Shown: piece by piece, positions 1 through 5,569 of the stretch
How positions within the stretch are numbered: the first letter of the stretch is position 1
Layout: each line of letters starts with the position of its first letter
Assembly (NCBI GenBank): GCA_036524155.1
Contig: DATDCV010000685.1
Location: 1 to 5,569, forward strand
Direction of reading: 5' to 3'
Source: DATDCV01 sp036524155
GTDB taxonomy: Bacteria > Verrucomicrobiota > Verrucomicrobiia > Limisphaerales > UBA8199
Length of the DNA stretch: 5,569 nucleotides
The notes under the pieces: generated by a model
Databases searched by the model: none
The model's input: only the letters and a program-made list of their open reading frames with translations
Told to the model about the DNA's origin: nothing
Program-made: the position numbers and the translations under genes

Positions 1-323
1 TGCTCGCGGTCGCCATGAAAGATTCCGTGGCGGCCGCCAACCCGCTGGTGGTGCTGCCTGCTATTGTGAAAGTCCCGGGGGAATACCTCGTCACGGTAAT
101 CCTCATGGCGTTCGTGTTCGGTGCTCGCTTCCTGGGTGGGACCATGGTCGCCGTCCTGGCGGGCGGAGCCTACAGTACGAGGAGCATGTCGGTGCTGTTA
201 ATCAGTTTCGCCATGCGCGGGCTCTGGAGTTTCGTCGTCATTTATCTTCTGACTGTTAACATGCGACTGCTGGGAATCCTCTACCTGACCAAGAAGGACC
301 GGCTCGGCTGGTTCAGCCGTTGA
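1..323 (+). CDS. C-terminal part of a polytopic membrane protein, paralogue of the next gene (5' end outside window)
   Basis: The reading frame is open from the left edge (first full codon at position 3) to the TGA at 321-323, so only the last 106 residues are visible; the ATG at 15 is internal. The fragment is strongly hydrophobic, with segments at about visible residues 26-50 and 68-95, and ends in a short charged tail (KKDRLGWFSR). It aligns without gaps to the last 106 residues of the next gene, with about 40 identities by hand count, including the shared blocks LAVA, NPLVV and LLG and the terminal LGW..R. The two are therefore tandem paralogues. By analogy the missing N-terminus may carry an FHA and/or zinc-finger module, but that is not visible. 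The membrane part is tentatively DUF4013-like. The molecular function is unknown. The stop lies 8 bp before the next ATG, suggesting co-transcription. Confidence 0.8.
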   Translation, partial: LAVAMKDSVAAANPLVVLPAIVKVPGEYLVTVILMAFVFGARFLGGTMVAVLAGGAYSTRSMSVLLISFAMRGLWSFVVIYLLTVNMRLLGILYLTKKDRLGWFSR

Positions 324-331
324 GCCTGTCT

Positions 332-1684
332 ATGCCGCGCCTGATTGTCAAACCCGGGTCCGAAGACAGTTGGGAAATCGAGCTGAGAGCCGGGCCGAAT
401 CTCATCGGCCGCTCGGTCAGCAACCATTTCCAAATCCGTGATCCGTCGGTTTCAGGCACTCACTGCCAGATCTTTGTCGGTGACGGCACAGCGCAAATCA
501 AGGACCTTGGATCCACCAATGGCACCTTTGTCGACCAGGAGCCCGTTATCGAGGCCGCCCTGACACCCGGATGCTCGATACGGCTGGGAGATGTGGAGTT
601 GTTGTTTTACGCCGATCGAGTGTCTCCCGCTCCCGCGCCGGCGGCGGCCACCCCGGCTTCACCAGGCATTGGCTTGCCCCCGGCCGTTCAGTTTCTGCCA
701 ACGGCTCCTCCGGACGCAGGCGTTCCCCAGTTGGGAAATCTCAGGGCACGGCAGCACTGCCGATTTCACCCCGCCGTGCCGGCCCGGTTCACCTGCAGCC
801 AATGCGGCCATTACTTTTGTGAAACCTGCGTTGCATCCCGGGGTGCCGGCGCGGTTCAGAAGAAGTTCTGCCGGCATTGCGGCACCGAGTGCGTTCCGGT
901 CCAGGTGCAATACGAGGCGATCGCCGATAAGGGGTTCTTCGCGCGTGTGCCAGGCGCTTTTTTGTATCCCCTCCGCGGGGCAGGCGTCATTATCGTCATC
1001 GTCGGGATTGTGCTCTTTGGGATGATAAAGGGGGGACATGCGCTGTTCCGCTTCGGCACTCTCCGAACGATCATTTTCGGCGTAATCCTCGAGATTTTCG
1101 CGGGAGGTTACCTGTTCTCCTACTTGCAGGGCATTGTCCATTCGAGCGTGGCTGAAGACCGCGAATTGCCCGATTTGCCGGGAATCGCCAACTTCGCCGA
1201 GGATGTCATCATTCCCTTCTTCAGGTTCCTCGGCTTGACTCTGTTCTGCTTTCTGCCGGCGATTGGCACCGGGATCTGGTTTCTGTCGAGCCGCGCACCG
1301 GGAGCCGAGTATGTTTTCCTGGGTGCCGTCGCCTTTGGTTATCTCTATTTCCCGATGGCCTTCCTGGCGGTTGCGGTTTTGGATGCCATCACCGCCGGGA
1401 ACCCGCTGGTGGTTATGCCGTCGATCGCCAGGGTCCCATTGAAGTATGTGGTGTCGCTTGTGCCGCTGGCCGCCATGTCCGCGGTGCAGTGGTTCGGCTC
1501 GACTTTGCTGAACACGCTTTTCCCGGAAGGCTGGACCACGCACGCGATGGGTGAGTTGATTGCCATGCTCGCGTCGATTGCCTTCATCAGCTTCCTGAGC
1601 CTTTACCTGCTGGTGGTCGCCGTGCACCTCCTCGGCCTGATATTTGTCACCAGCAAATCAGAACTCGGATGGCTGCAGAGGTGA
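332..1684 (+). CDS. FHA domain / B-box-like zinc finger / multi-pass membrane protein
   Basis: This is a 450-residue protein in three parts. Residues about 3-93 form an FHA domain, a phosphothreonine-peptide binding fold, with the expected GRS (26-28), SxxH (S41, H44) and STNGT (61-65) motifs. A Pro/Ala linker follows (about 98-130). Residues 143-187 are a cysteine-rich, B-box-like zinc-binding module (C143, H146, C155, C158, C163, C166, C180, C183). From about 210 to 436 the chain is mostly hydrophobic, with five or six likely membrane segments (near 213-232, 245-265, 291-318, 325-350, 370-390, 405-436), tentatively DUF4013-like. There is no signal peptide, so the FHA and zinc parts probably face the cytoplasm. 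I infer a membrane-anchored phosphopeptide reader in Ser/Thr kinase signalling; no partner is visible. ATG 332 is chosen because the FHA strand begins at once; an in-frame TTG at 320 overlaps the upstream stop and would add four residues. No Shine-Dalgarno sequence is seen. Confidence 0.85.
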   Translation: MPRLIVKPGSEDSWEIELRAGPNLIGRSVSNHFQIRDPSVSGTHCQIFVGDGTAQIKDLGSTNGTFVDQEPVIEAALTPGCSIRLGDVELLFYADRVSPAPAPAAATPASPGIGLPPAVQFLPTAPPDAGVPQLGNLRARQHCRFHPAVPARFTCSQCGHYFCETCVASRGAGAVQKKFCRHCGTECVPVQVQYEAIADKGFFARVPGAFLYPLRGAGVIIVIVGIVLFGMIKGGHALFRFGTLRTIIFGVILEIFAGGYLFSYLQGIVHSSVAEDRELPDLPGIANFAEDVIIPFFRFLGLTLFCFLPAIGTGIWFLSSRAPGAEYVFLGAVAFGYLYFPMAFLAVAVLDAITAGNPLVVMPSIARVPLKYVVSLVPLAAMSAVQWFGSTLLNTLFPEGWTTHAMGELIAMLASIAFISFLSLYLLVVAVHLLGLIFVTSKSELGWLQR

Positions 1685-1721
1685 GTTTTCAGTTCCTGCT
1701 TTAGGGCTTTTCCGAAAAAGG

Positions 1722-1750
1722 TTGAAGCTTCCGGCGGCGTGCGGCACATT
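1722..1750 (+). promoter_or_regulatory. Candidate sigma70-type promoter of the SRP RNA gene
   Basis: A -35-like TTGAAG (1722-1727) is followed after 17 bp by a weak -10-like CACATT (1745-1750). Transcription would start 7-8 bases later, at about 1757-1758, exactly where the 5' strand of the SRP RNA closing helix begins. The spacing and this agreement support the call; the poor -10 match (3 of 6) is the weakness. The A/T-rich stretch just upstream (1707-1720) could help as an UP-like element. Confidence 0.35.
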
Positions 1751-1757
1751 CAGCCTC

Positions 1758-1849
1758 GCCAGGGCCCATGGAATGTGGACTTACGAACCCCGCCAGGGCC
1801 GGAAGGCAGCAACGGTAGTTTGCTCTGCGTCTGCCGTGGTCACCCTGGC
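1758..1849 (+). ncRNA. ffs: Signal recognition particle RNA, small bacterial (4.5S-like) type
   Basis: This is the RNA scaffold of the SRP; it binds Ffh and, with FtsY, targets nascent membrane proteins to the translocon. The hallmark apical region is present: a GGAA tetraloop (1801-1804) on GCC/GGC (1798-1800 / 1805-1807), then the symmetric loop CAGG (1794-1797) opposite AGCA (1808-1811), identical to the E. coli 4.5S core. Further pairs fold the rest into one long hairpin: CCG 1790-1792 with CGG 1813-1815, CGAAC 1784-1788 with GTTTG 1818-1822, CATGG 1767-1771 with CCGTG 1834-1838, and the closing helix GCCAGGG 1758-1764 with CCCTGGC 1843-1849. The length of about 92 nt with no Alu domain fits the small type. 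Exact ends are inferred from the pairing and could shift by several bases. It lies 92 bp upstream of dnaX, the same order as scr-dnaX in B. subtilis. No convincing terminator follows. Confidence 0.93.
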
Positions 1850-1941
1850 ATTTGAGATTATTTTGCCGCACGCAGATTGCAGCATGCAGAGCGCGGAATC
1901 TCCCGGGTTGCTAACGTCAGCCTTCGGATTTCCGCCATAAT

Positions 1942-3741
1942 ATGAGTTATCAAGTCATAGCTCGCAAATACCGGCCACAGCGCTTCAACGATGTGGTCGG
2001 CCAGGCGCACGTCACCCAAACGCTCGCTCACGCGATCGAGCAAAAGCGCATCGCTCACGCCTACATCTTCTGCGGACCCCGTGGCACCGGCAAAACCACG
2101 ATCGCCCGCATTTTTGCCAAATGCCTGAACTGTACCGACGGTCCGAAAGTGGAGTTTGACGACACCGATGAGAAGTGCCGGGAAATCGCCGAGGGCAGGT
2201 CGTTGGACGTGATGGAGATCGACGGCGCGAGCAACAACGGCGTCGAGCAGGTGCGCGAGCTGCGGGAGACGTGCAAATACGCGCCGGCCAGTTCCCGGTT
2301 CAAGATCTACATTATTGACGAAGTTCACATGCTCTCGACCGCCGCGTTCAACGCGCTGTTGAAGACCCTGGAAGAGCCGCCGGCGCATGTGAAATTCATG
2401 TTCGCCACGACCGACCCGGAAAAGGTGCTGCCCACCATCCTCTCCCGGTGCCAGCGGTTTGATCTGCGGCGCATTCCCGCAGCGCTCATCTCAAAACACC
2501 TCGCCGGCATCGCCGCCAAGGAGAAGGTCCGGATCGAGCCGGCCGCCCTGTTCGCCGTCGCGCGCGGCGCTGAAGGCGCGATGCGCGATGCCGAGTCCGC
2601 CCTCGACCAGCTTATCAGCTTCTGTGGCGACAAGATCGAAGAGGCCGACGTGCTGTCGATGTTCGGCCTGACCGCACAGGGCCAGATTTTGGAGCTTGCT
2701 CGGACCGTGCTCGCCGGGGAGGTCGAGCCGGCGCTCCGACAACTCAACGACCTCGCCAATAACGGCAAAGACCTTGGCCGCCTCGTTTCTGATTTGTTGA
2801 ATCACTTCCGGAATCTGCTCATTTTCCAGGTGTCCAAGGGTGATCTGAGGCTGCTCGAAATATCGGAAGCGGAAGCTGCTGCCTTGGCGGCACAGGCTGA
2901 GGCAGCGACCACGGATGGCCTGACGAGGATCCTGGAAGTTTTAGGTGGAGCCGAAATGCGGCTGCGGGATGCTGCGTCGAAGAAGACGCTGGTGGAAGTG
3001 ACCTTACTGAAAGCCGTCGAAGCGCGCAACGCGGTGAGCCTGGATACCGTGTTGAGGCAACTCCAGAGTCTGCGAGACAGCACCGCGGGCGAAGCCGTGA
3101 GCATTCCGGTGCCGCAAGCACCGCCAGCCACGGCTCCCGCGCCGTTCCGGGCTCAACTCAGTTCCTCGCCGCCGCCGTCCTTGCCTGTGGCCGCCGCACC
3201 AATTGCGGAGTCCATGGACTCGTCGGCGCCCGCGGCCTTGACGGCGCCTCCGCAAGGTGACCTCAGCGGGCTCTGGGGAAGCCTGGTGGAAGCTGTGGGC
3301 CGCGTCAGCCCTTTTACCCGCACCTACCTGCTCGAAGCTCATCCGGTCTCGTTCAATAAAGGCGTCTTCACGATCGGATTTGATCCCGAAGTTGAGGATC
3401 ATCTCGGCCTGGTGGATAACGCGCGCAACCACTCGCTGCTGCAGACCAAGCTGGCGGAGATGGGCCATGCGAATATCCAAATCAAGTTTGTCAAAGCCGA
3501 GGATCCGGCCCGCACTCAGGCCGTCGCCCCGGTGCCTGCCCCCAACGCCGAACCGCCTGGTGCCCCCTCCATCCCGACGACCGCTCCCGCGCCTTCAACC
3601 TTCATACCGGCGCCGAAAGCAACAGCCCCGAAAGCCAAGCCCGCTCCGGTTGCTTTCAGCAAAGAAGATTTCAAGAACGATCCCCTAATCCAAAAAGCGC
3701 TCGAAATATTCAAAGGCCAAATCGTCGAAGTGCGCGCCTGA
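1942..3741 (+). CDS. dnaX: DNA polymerase III subunit gamma/tau (clamp loader ATPase)
   Basis: This 599-residue clamp-loader motor subunit opens and loads the sliding clamp. The AAA+ core has Walker A GPRGTGKT (45-52), Walker B with the DEVH signature (IIDEVH, 124-129), sensor-1 ATTDPEK (155-161) and the arginine finger in SRC (168-170). Domain III follows to about 375. A Pro/Ala/Ser linker (about 383-438) leads to a small globular domain (about 440-521), then a second Pro/Ala linker (522-571) and a conserved-looking tail (572-599, with NDPLIQKALEIF) often seen at the end of tau-like DnaX. The zinc module is odd: relative to E. coli C64/C73/C76/C79, only C64 and C79 remain, with D73 and D76 in the middle and an extra C61. 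No A/T-rich slippery heptamer that would generate a gamma form is apparent, so a single tau-like product is likely. ATG 1942 fits the canonical start (MSYQVIARKYRP); no Shine-Dalgarno is visible. ybaB follows after 30 bp. Confidence 0.97.
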   Translation: MSYQVIARKYRPQRFNDVVGQAHVTQTLAHAIEQKRIAHAYIFCGPRGTGKTTIARIFAKCLNCTDGPKVEFDDTDEKCREIAEGRSLDVMEIDGASNNGVEQVRELRETCKYAPASSRFKIYIIDEVHMLSTAAFNALLKTLEEPPAHVKFMFATTDPEKVLPTILSRCQRFDLRRIPAALISKHLAGIAAKEKVRIEPAALFAVARGAEGAMRDAESALDQLISFCGDKIEEADVLSMFGLTAQGQILELARTVLAGEVEPALRQLNDLANNGKDLGRLVSDLLNHFRNLLIFQVSKGDLRLLEISEAEAAALAAQAEAATTDGLTRILEVLGGAEMRLRDAASKKTLVEVTLLKAVEARNAVSLDTVLRQLQSLRDSTAGEAVSIPVPQAPPATAPAPFRAQLSSSPPPSLPVAAAPIAESMDSSAPAALTAPPQGDLSGLWGSLVEAVGRVSPFTRTYLLEAHPVSFNKGVFTIGFDPEVEDHLGLVDNARNHSLLQTKLAEMGHANIQIKFVKAEDPARTQAVAPVPAPNAEPPGAPSIPTTAPAPSTFIPAPKATAPKAKPAPVAFSKEDFKNDPLIQKALEIFKGQIVEVRA

Positions 3742-3771
3742 ACCTTATCAGCCGCTCCATTCCCACATCTT

Positions 3772-4083
3772 ATGTCCAGCATCGGTAAACTCATGAAACA
3801 AGCTGCGCGCATGCAGCAGCAGATGGAACAGGTCCAAAGTGACCTCGCGAACCGGACTGTCGAGGCGACCAGCGGCGGCGGTGCCGTCAAAGTCGTGGCC
3901 AAGTGCGATGGCACCATTGGCGCCATCAAAATCGATCCCCAGGCAATTAATCCCTCGGACGCCCAATTGCTTGAGGACATGATTCTTACCGCCGCTAACC
4001 AGGCCCTCAGCCAGGCAAAGGAAATCTCCACTGCCGAAATGGGCAAGGTAACCGCGGGTTTTAGCCTGCCCGGCCTAACGTGA
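3772..4083 (+). CDS. ybaB: YbaB/EbfC family nucleoid-associated DNA-binding protein
   Basis: This 103-residue protein has the usual family length (100-110). The N-terminal half is a Met/Gln-rich amphipathic helix (about 5-28, with KLMKQAARMQQQMEQVQ), followed by the family signature SGGGAVKVVAKCDG (about 34-47), a strand leading to IDP (54-56), the LLEDMI segment (66-71) and a C-terminal tail ending SLPGL. Known homologues are dimers that bind DNA with little specificity, and EbfC of Borrelia is nucleoid-associated; the cellular role is still not well defined. The position between dnaX and recR is the classic one (B. subtilis yaaK) and suggests a function linked to replication or recombination. 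The ATG lies 30 bp after the dnaX stop, with no recognisable ribosome binding site, so it probably shares the dnaX transcript. Confidence 0.95.
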   Translation: MSSIGKLMKQAARMQQQMEQVQSDLANRTVEATSGGGAVKVVAKCDGTIGAIKIDPQAINPSDAQLLEDMILTAANQALSQAKEISTAEMGKVTAGFSLPGLT

Positions 4084-4172
4084 GGTGGCGGCGGGCGGGC
4101 ATTGGAGCGTGCAAACCATCAGGCCATTGGTGATCCCCAGCAGGACTGCTTTAGACGCACCAACGAGACACC

Positions 4173-4228
4173 GGTTAAACGTTTCAACGCTTCGACGCCT
4201 CAATGCTTCAATGTTCCCTCGTTCCCGC
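4173..4228 (+). repeat. Tract of degenerate tandem octamers upstream of recR
   Basis: The spacer before recR can be read as phased 8-base units: GGTTAAAC (4173), GTTTCAAC (4181), GCTTCGAC (4189), GCCTCAAT (4197), GCTTCAAT (4205), GTTCCCTC (4213) and GTTCCCGC (4221). The four units from 4181 to 4212 fit the consensus GYYTCRAY exactly; the flanking units are weaker. The tract ends four bases before the recR ATG at 4233. I do not recognise it as a named element. It could be slipped-strand low-complexity DNA, a leader that influences recR translation, or a clade-specific dispersed repeat. The rest of the spacer (4084-4172) shows nothing I can name. Confidence 0.5.
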
Positions 4229-4232
4229 ACCC

Positions 4233-4832
4233 ATGCCCATCCTCCCGGAACCTGTTAGCGTCCTCACCGCTGCCCTGGCGCGGCTGCCCGGTATCGGTCC
4301 GCGCTCGGCCGAGCGGATCGCCCTTCACCTGGTCCAGGCTGAACCCGGCGCGGTCGATCAGCTCGCCGAAGCGATCCTCGACGCGCGCAAACGGGTTCGG
4401 CTCTGTTCTGTCTGTGGCGCGTTAACCGAAACGGAAATCTGTGATACCTGTTCCGACACCCGCCGTGACGGCTCGGTCATTTGTGTGGTCGAACGGCCAG
4501 TCGATATCTTCAGCGTAGAAAAGTCAGGCGGCTTTCGCGGCCGCTACCACGTCCTGGGCGGTAAGATCTCCCCCATGAACGGCGTGGGACCCGAAGACCT
4601 CCGCATCGACGCTCTCGAACGGAGACTCGGCCTCGAGCCAATCAAAGAAATCGTCGTTGCGCTCGGCACTGATGTCGAAGGCGATGCCACCAGTTTTTAC
4701 CTGGCCAAGCGATTAGCACGACCGGGCCTCGCAGTCACACGGATAGCCCATGGCCTGCCGGCGGGCACGGGCCTTGAATTTGCTGACGAGATCACTCTCA
4801 GCCGGGCTCTCGAAGGACGCCGTCAGATGTGA
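4233..4832 (+). CDS. recR: Recombination mediator protein RecR
   Basis: RecR acts with RecO and RecF to load RecA on SSB-coated gapped DNA. The 199-residue product has the normal family length and full domain order: helix-hairpin-helix RLPGIGPRSAERIA (17-30), four-cysteine zinc finger (C58, C61, C70, C73), Toprim domain with E87 and the GTDVEGD stretch (145-151), and the C-terminal Walker-B-like segment with AHGLPAG (172-178) through the closing TLSRALEGR. ATG 4233 is chosen because MPILPEPVSVLTAALARLPG gives a standard RecR N-terminus. An in-frame ATG at 4203 would add ten residues encoded by the octamer tract and is less likely. No Shine-Dalgarno sequence precedes either start. The gene lies 149 bp after ybaB; the stop at 4830-4832 is directly adjacent to the next open frame. 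Confidence 0.96.
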   Translation: MPILPEPVSVLTAALARLPGIGPRSAERIALHLVQAEPGAVDQLAEAILDARKRVRLCSVCGALTETEICDTCSDTRRDGSVICVVERPVDIFSVEKSGGFRGRYHVLGGKISPMNGVGPEDLRIDALERRLGLEPIKEIVVALGTDVEGDATSFYLAKRLARPGLAVTRIAHGLPAGTGLEFADEITLSRALEGRRQM

Positions 4833-4868
4833 TTGCTCCGCGAGCGCTCCGGCCGGGCACTTCACCTT

Positions 4869-5501
4869 GTGACCACCAACCAATCCATCAAGGCAATCGT
4901 TTTCGACCTGGGAAAAGTCCTGGTCGACTTCGATTACTCGATCGCTATCCGCAAGATCGCCGCGCGCAGCACCATAAGCGTTGCGGATCTCTCACGGTCC
5001 ATCACCACAGCACCGTTGCTGCTGGACTACGAATGCGGCAAATTAACCAGCGAAGAGTTTTTTGTTCGGGTCCGCTCCGCCACGGGATTTCAGGGCGATA
5101 TCGAGGAATTCGCGAACTTGTTCGGGAACATCTTCAGTCCTATTGAGCCGATGATTGATCTGCACCGCAGCCTGAGCGGCGGCGGCTTTCCTACCTTCAT
5201 CTTCTCGAACACAAACGACCTCGCCGTCAGGCATATCCGCAAAACGTTTCCCTTCTTCAATCGGTTTTCAGGCTATGTTTTGTCATACGAACACGGCTCG
5301 ATGAAGCCTGCGGCGGAGTTTTATCGCGTGCTTGAACAGCAGTCCGGCTTTCGCGGTCCGGAGATCTTTTATCTCGACGACCGCCCGGAAAATGTGGCTG
5401 CGGGCGCCGCTCGAGGGTGGCAGGCCGTCGTTCATCAAACGCCCGAAGAGACTATTCGGAAAGTGCGCGCTCTCGGTTTGTTGGGTGGTGACAGCGATTA
5501 G
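4869..5501 (+). CDS. HAD superfamily hydrolase, YihX-like subfamily IA phosphatase
   Basis: This is a 210-residue haloacid dehalogenase-type hydrolase, probably a cytoplasmic phosphatase on a small phosphorylated metabolite. Motif I is FDLGKVLVDFD (12-22) with nucleophile D13 and Gly at the +2 position, as in E. coli YihX (a glucose-1-phosphate phosphatase), where most HADs have a second Asp. Motif II is FSNTND (112-117, S113), motif III has K146 in SMKP, and motif IV is YLDDRPEN (168-175) with D170 and D171. The helical cap lies at about 25-95. The substrate cannot be read from sequence. Start choice is uncertain: GTG 4869 places the HAD core eight residues in, the usual arrangement. The frame is also open from TTG 4833, which abuts the recR stop (TGATTG) and would give 222 residues with an Arg-rich, unconserved-looking leader. 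The tight spacing suggests co-transcription with recR. Confidence 0.88.
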   Translation: MTTNQSIKAIVFDLGKVLVDFDYSIAIRKIAARSTISVADLSRSITTAPLLLDYECGKLTSEEFFVRVRSATGFQGDIEEFANLFGNIFSPIEPMIDLHRSLSGGGFPTFIFSNTNDLAVRHIRKTFPFFNRFSGYVLSYEHGSMKPAAEFYRVLEQQSGFRGPEIFYLDDRPENVAAGAARGWQAVVHQTPEETIRKVRALGLLGGDSD

Positions 5502-5504
5502 CCG

Positions 5505-5542
5505 ACCGAAGTTCACCAGTTGCTGGTTGAACCTGGTTCGGT
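5505..5542 (+). terminator. Imperfect hairpin after the HAD gene, possible terminator
   Basis: An inverted repeat begins 3 bases after the stop codon: ACCGAA (5505-5510) pairs with TTCGGT (5537-5542), TTCA (5512-5515) with TGAA (5528-5531), and CCAG (5516-5519) with CTGG (5523-5526) around a TTG loop. There are small bulges at 5511, 5527 and 5532-5536. The bases after the stem (TTGTTCGAT) are only mildly T-rich, so intrinsic termination is plausible but not certain. Confidence 0.4.
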
Positions 5543-5569
5543 TTGTTCGATAATCTCAAGGCAAATCAC

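Noticed and set aside
659..1627. Long open frame on the minus strand (322 codons) opposite the FHA/membrane gene
   Set aside because: The product is rich in Arg, Gln, Glu and His with no domain, and the plus-strand frame has clear FHA and zinc-finger motifs. It is a GC-driven antisense shadow.
1707..1720. Small inverted repeat CTTTT..AAAAG after the FHA/membrane gene, considered as a terminator
   Set aside because: The stem is almost all A-T and has no T-run after it. It is more likely just A/T-rich DNA upstream of the ffs promoter.
1644..1940. Open frame of 98 codons covering the end of the membrane gene and the dnaX leader
   Set aside because: It overlaps the SRP RNA gene, begins out of frame inside the previous gene and shows no recognisable protein features.
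1908..1941. CATAAT at 1936-1941 with TTGCTA at 1908-1913 as a dnaX promoter
   Set aside because: The spacing is 22 bp and the -10 box abuts the start codon, which would put the transcript start inside the coding sequence.
3688..3702. CCAAAAAGC run near the dnaX 3' end as a programmed frameshift site
   Set aside because: It is a short A-run in the final 20 codons, within the conserved tail. Slippage there would not produce a gamma-length protein, and no stimulatory structure is evident.
4181..4228. Octamer tract as a CRISPR array or attachment site
   Set aside because: The units are only 8 bases with no spacers, and no integrase, cas gene or tRNA is nearby.
4203..4232. Upstream in-frame ATG as the recR start
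   Set aside because: The ten added residues come from the octamer tract and are not typical of RecR, whose family length is matched by the ATG at 4233.
4102..4425. Open frame of 107 codons spanning the ybaB-recR spacer and the recR 5' end
   Set aside because: It overlaps recR in another frame, including the HhH and first zinc cysteines, and its translation has no coherent features.

Overview
The window comes from a GC-rich bacterial chromosome. All five protein genes and the one RNA gene lie on the + strand. The core is the conserved housekeeping cluster ffs (SRP RNA) - dnaX - ybaB - recR, the same order known from Bacillus subtilis (scr-dnaX-yaaK-recR). Next to it is a pair of membrane proteins built as FHA domain + B-box-like zinc finger + polytopic membrane region. 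That architecture, the near absence of Shine-Dalgarno sequences and the style of the DnaX C-terminus make me think of Verrucomicrobiota (Pedosphaera/Limisphaerales-like). This assignment is an inference from familiarity; no search was run.

Layout. Positions 1-323 hold the 3' end of a membrane protein gene cut by the window edge. Positions 332-1684 hold its full-length paralogue; their last 106 residues align without gaps at roughly 38 % identity. The 257-bp gap from 1685 to 1941 contains a small-type bacterial SRP RNA (about 1758-1849) with a plausible promoter just upstream. dnaX (1942-3741), ybaB/ebfC (3772-4083), recR (4233-4832) and a YihX-like HAD hydrolase (about 4869-5501) follow closely in one direction and could share transcripts. 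The ybaB-recR gap (149 bp) is the only other sizeable spacer and carries a tract of degenerate octamers running almost to the recR start. A hairpin after the last gene (5505-5542) may end the unit.

How the genes fit together. DnaX is the ATPase of the replisomal clamp loader. YbaB is a small nucleoid-associated DNA-binding protein, and RecR is the partner of RecO/RecF in loading RecA at gaps, so the three form a replication-repair block. The SRP RNA serves co-translational membrane targeting and is a conserved neighbour rather than part of that pathway. The HAD phosphatase and the FHA/zinc-finger membrane proteins have no clear link to it.

Most of the window is ordinary core genome; I see no mobile element, CRISPR, tRNA or defence system. 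The points that deserve a second look are the DnaX zinc module, in which two of the four usual cysteines are aspartates, the octamer tract before recR, and the tandem FHA/B-box membrane paralogues.
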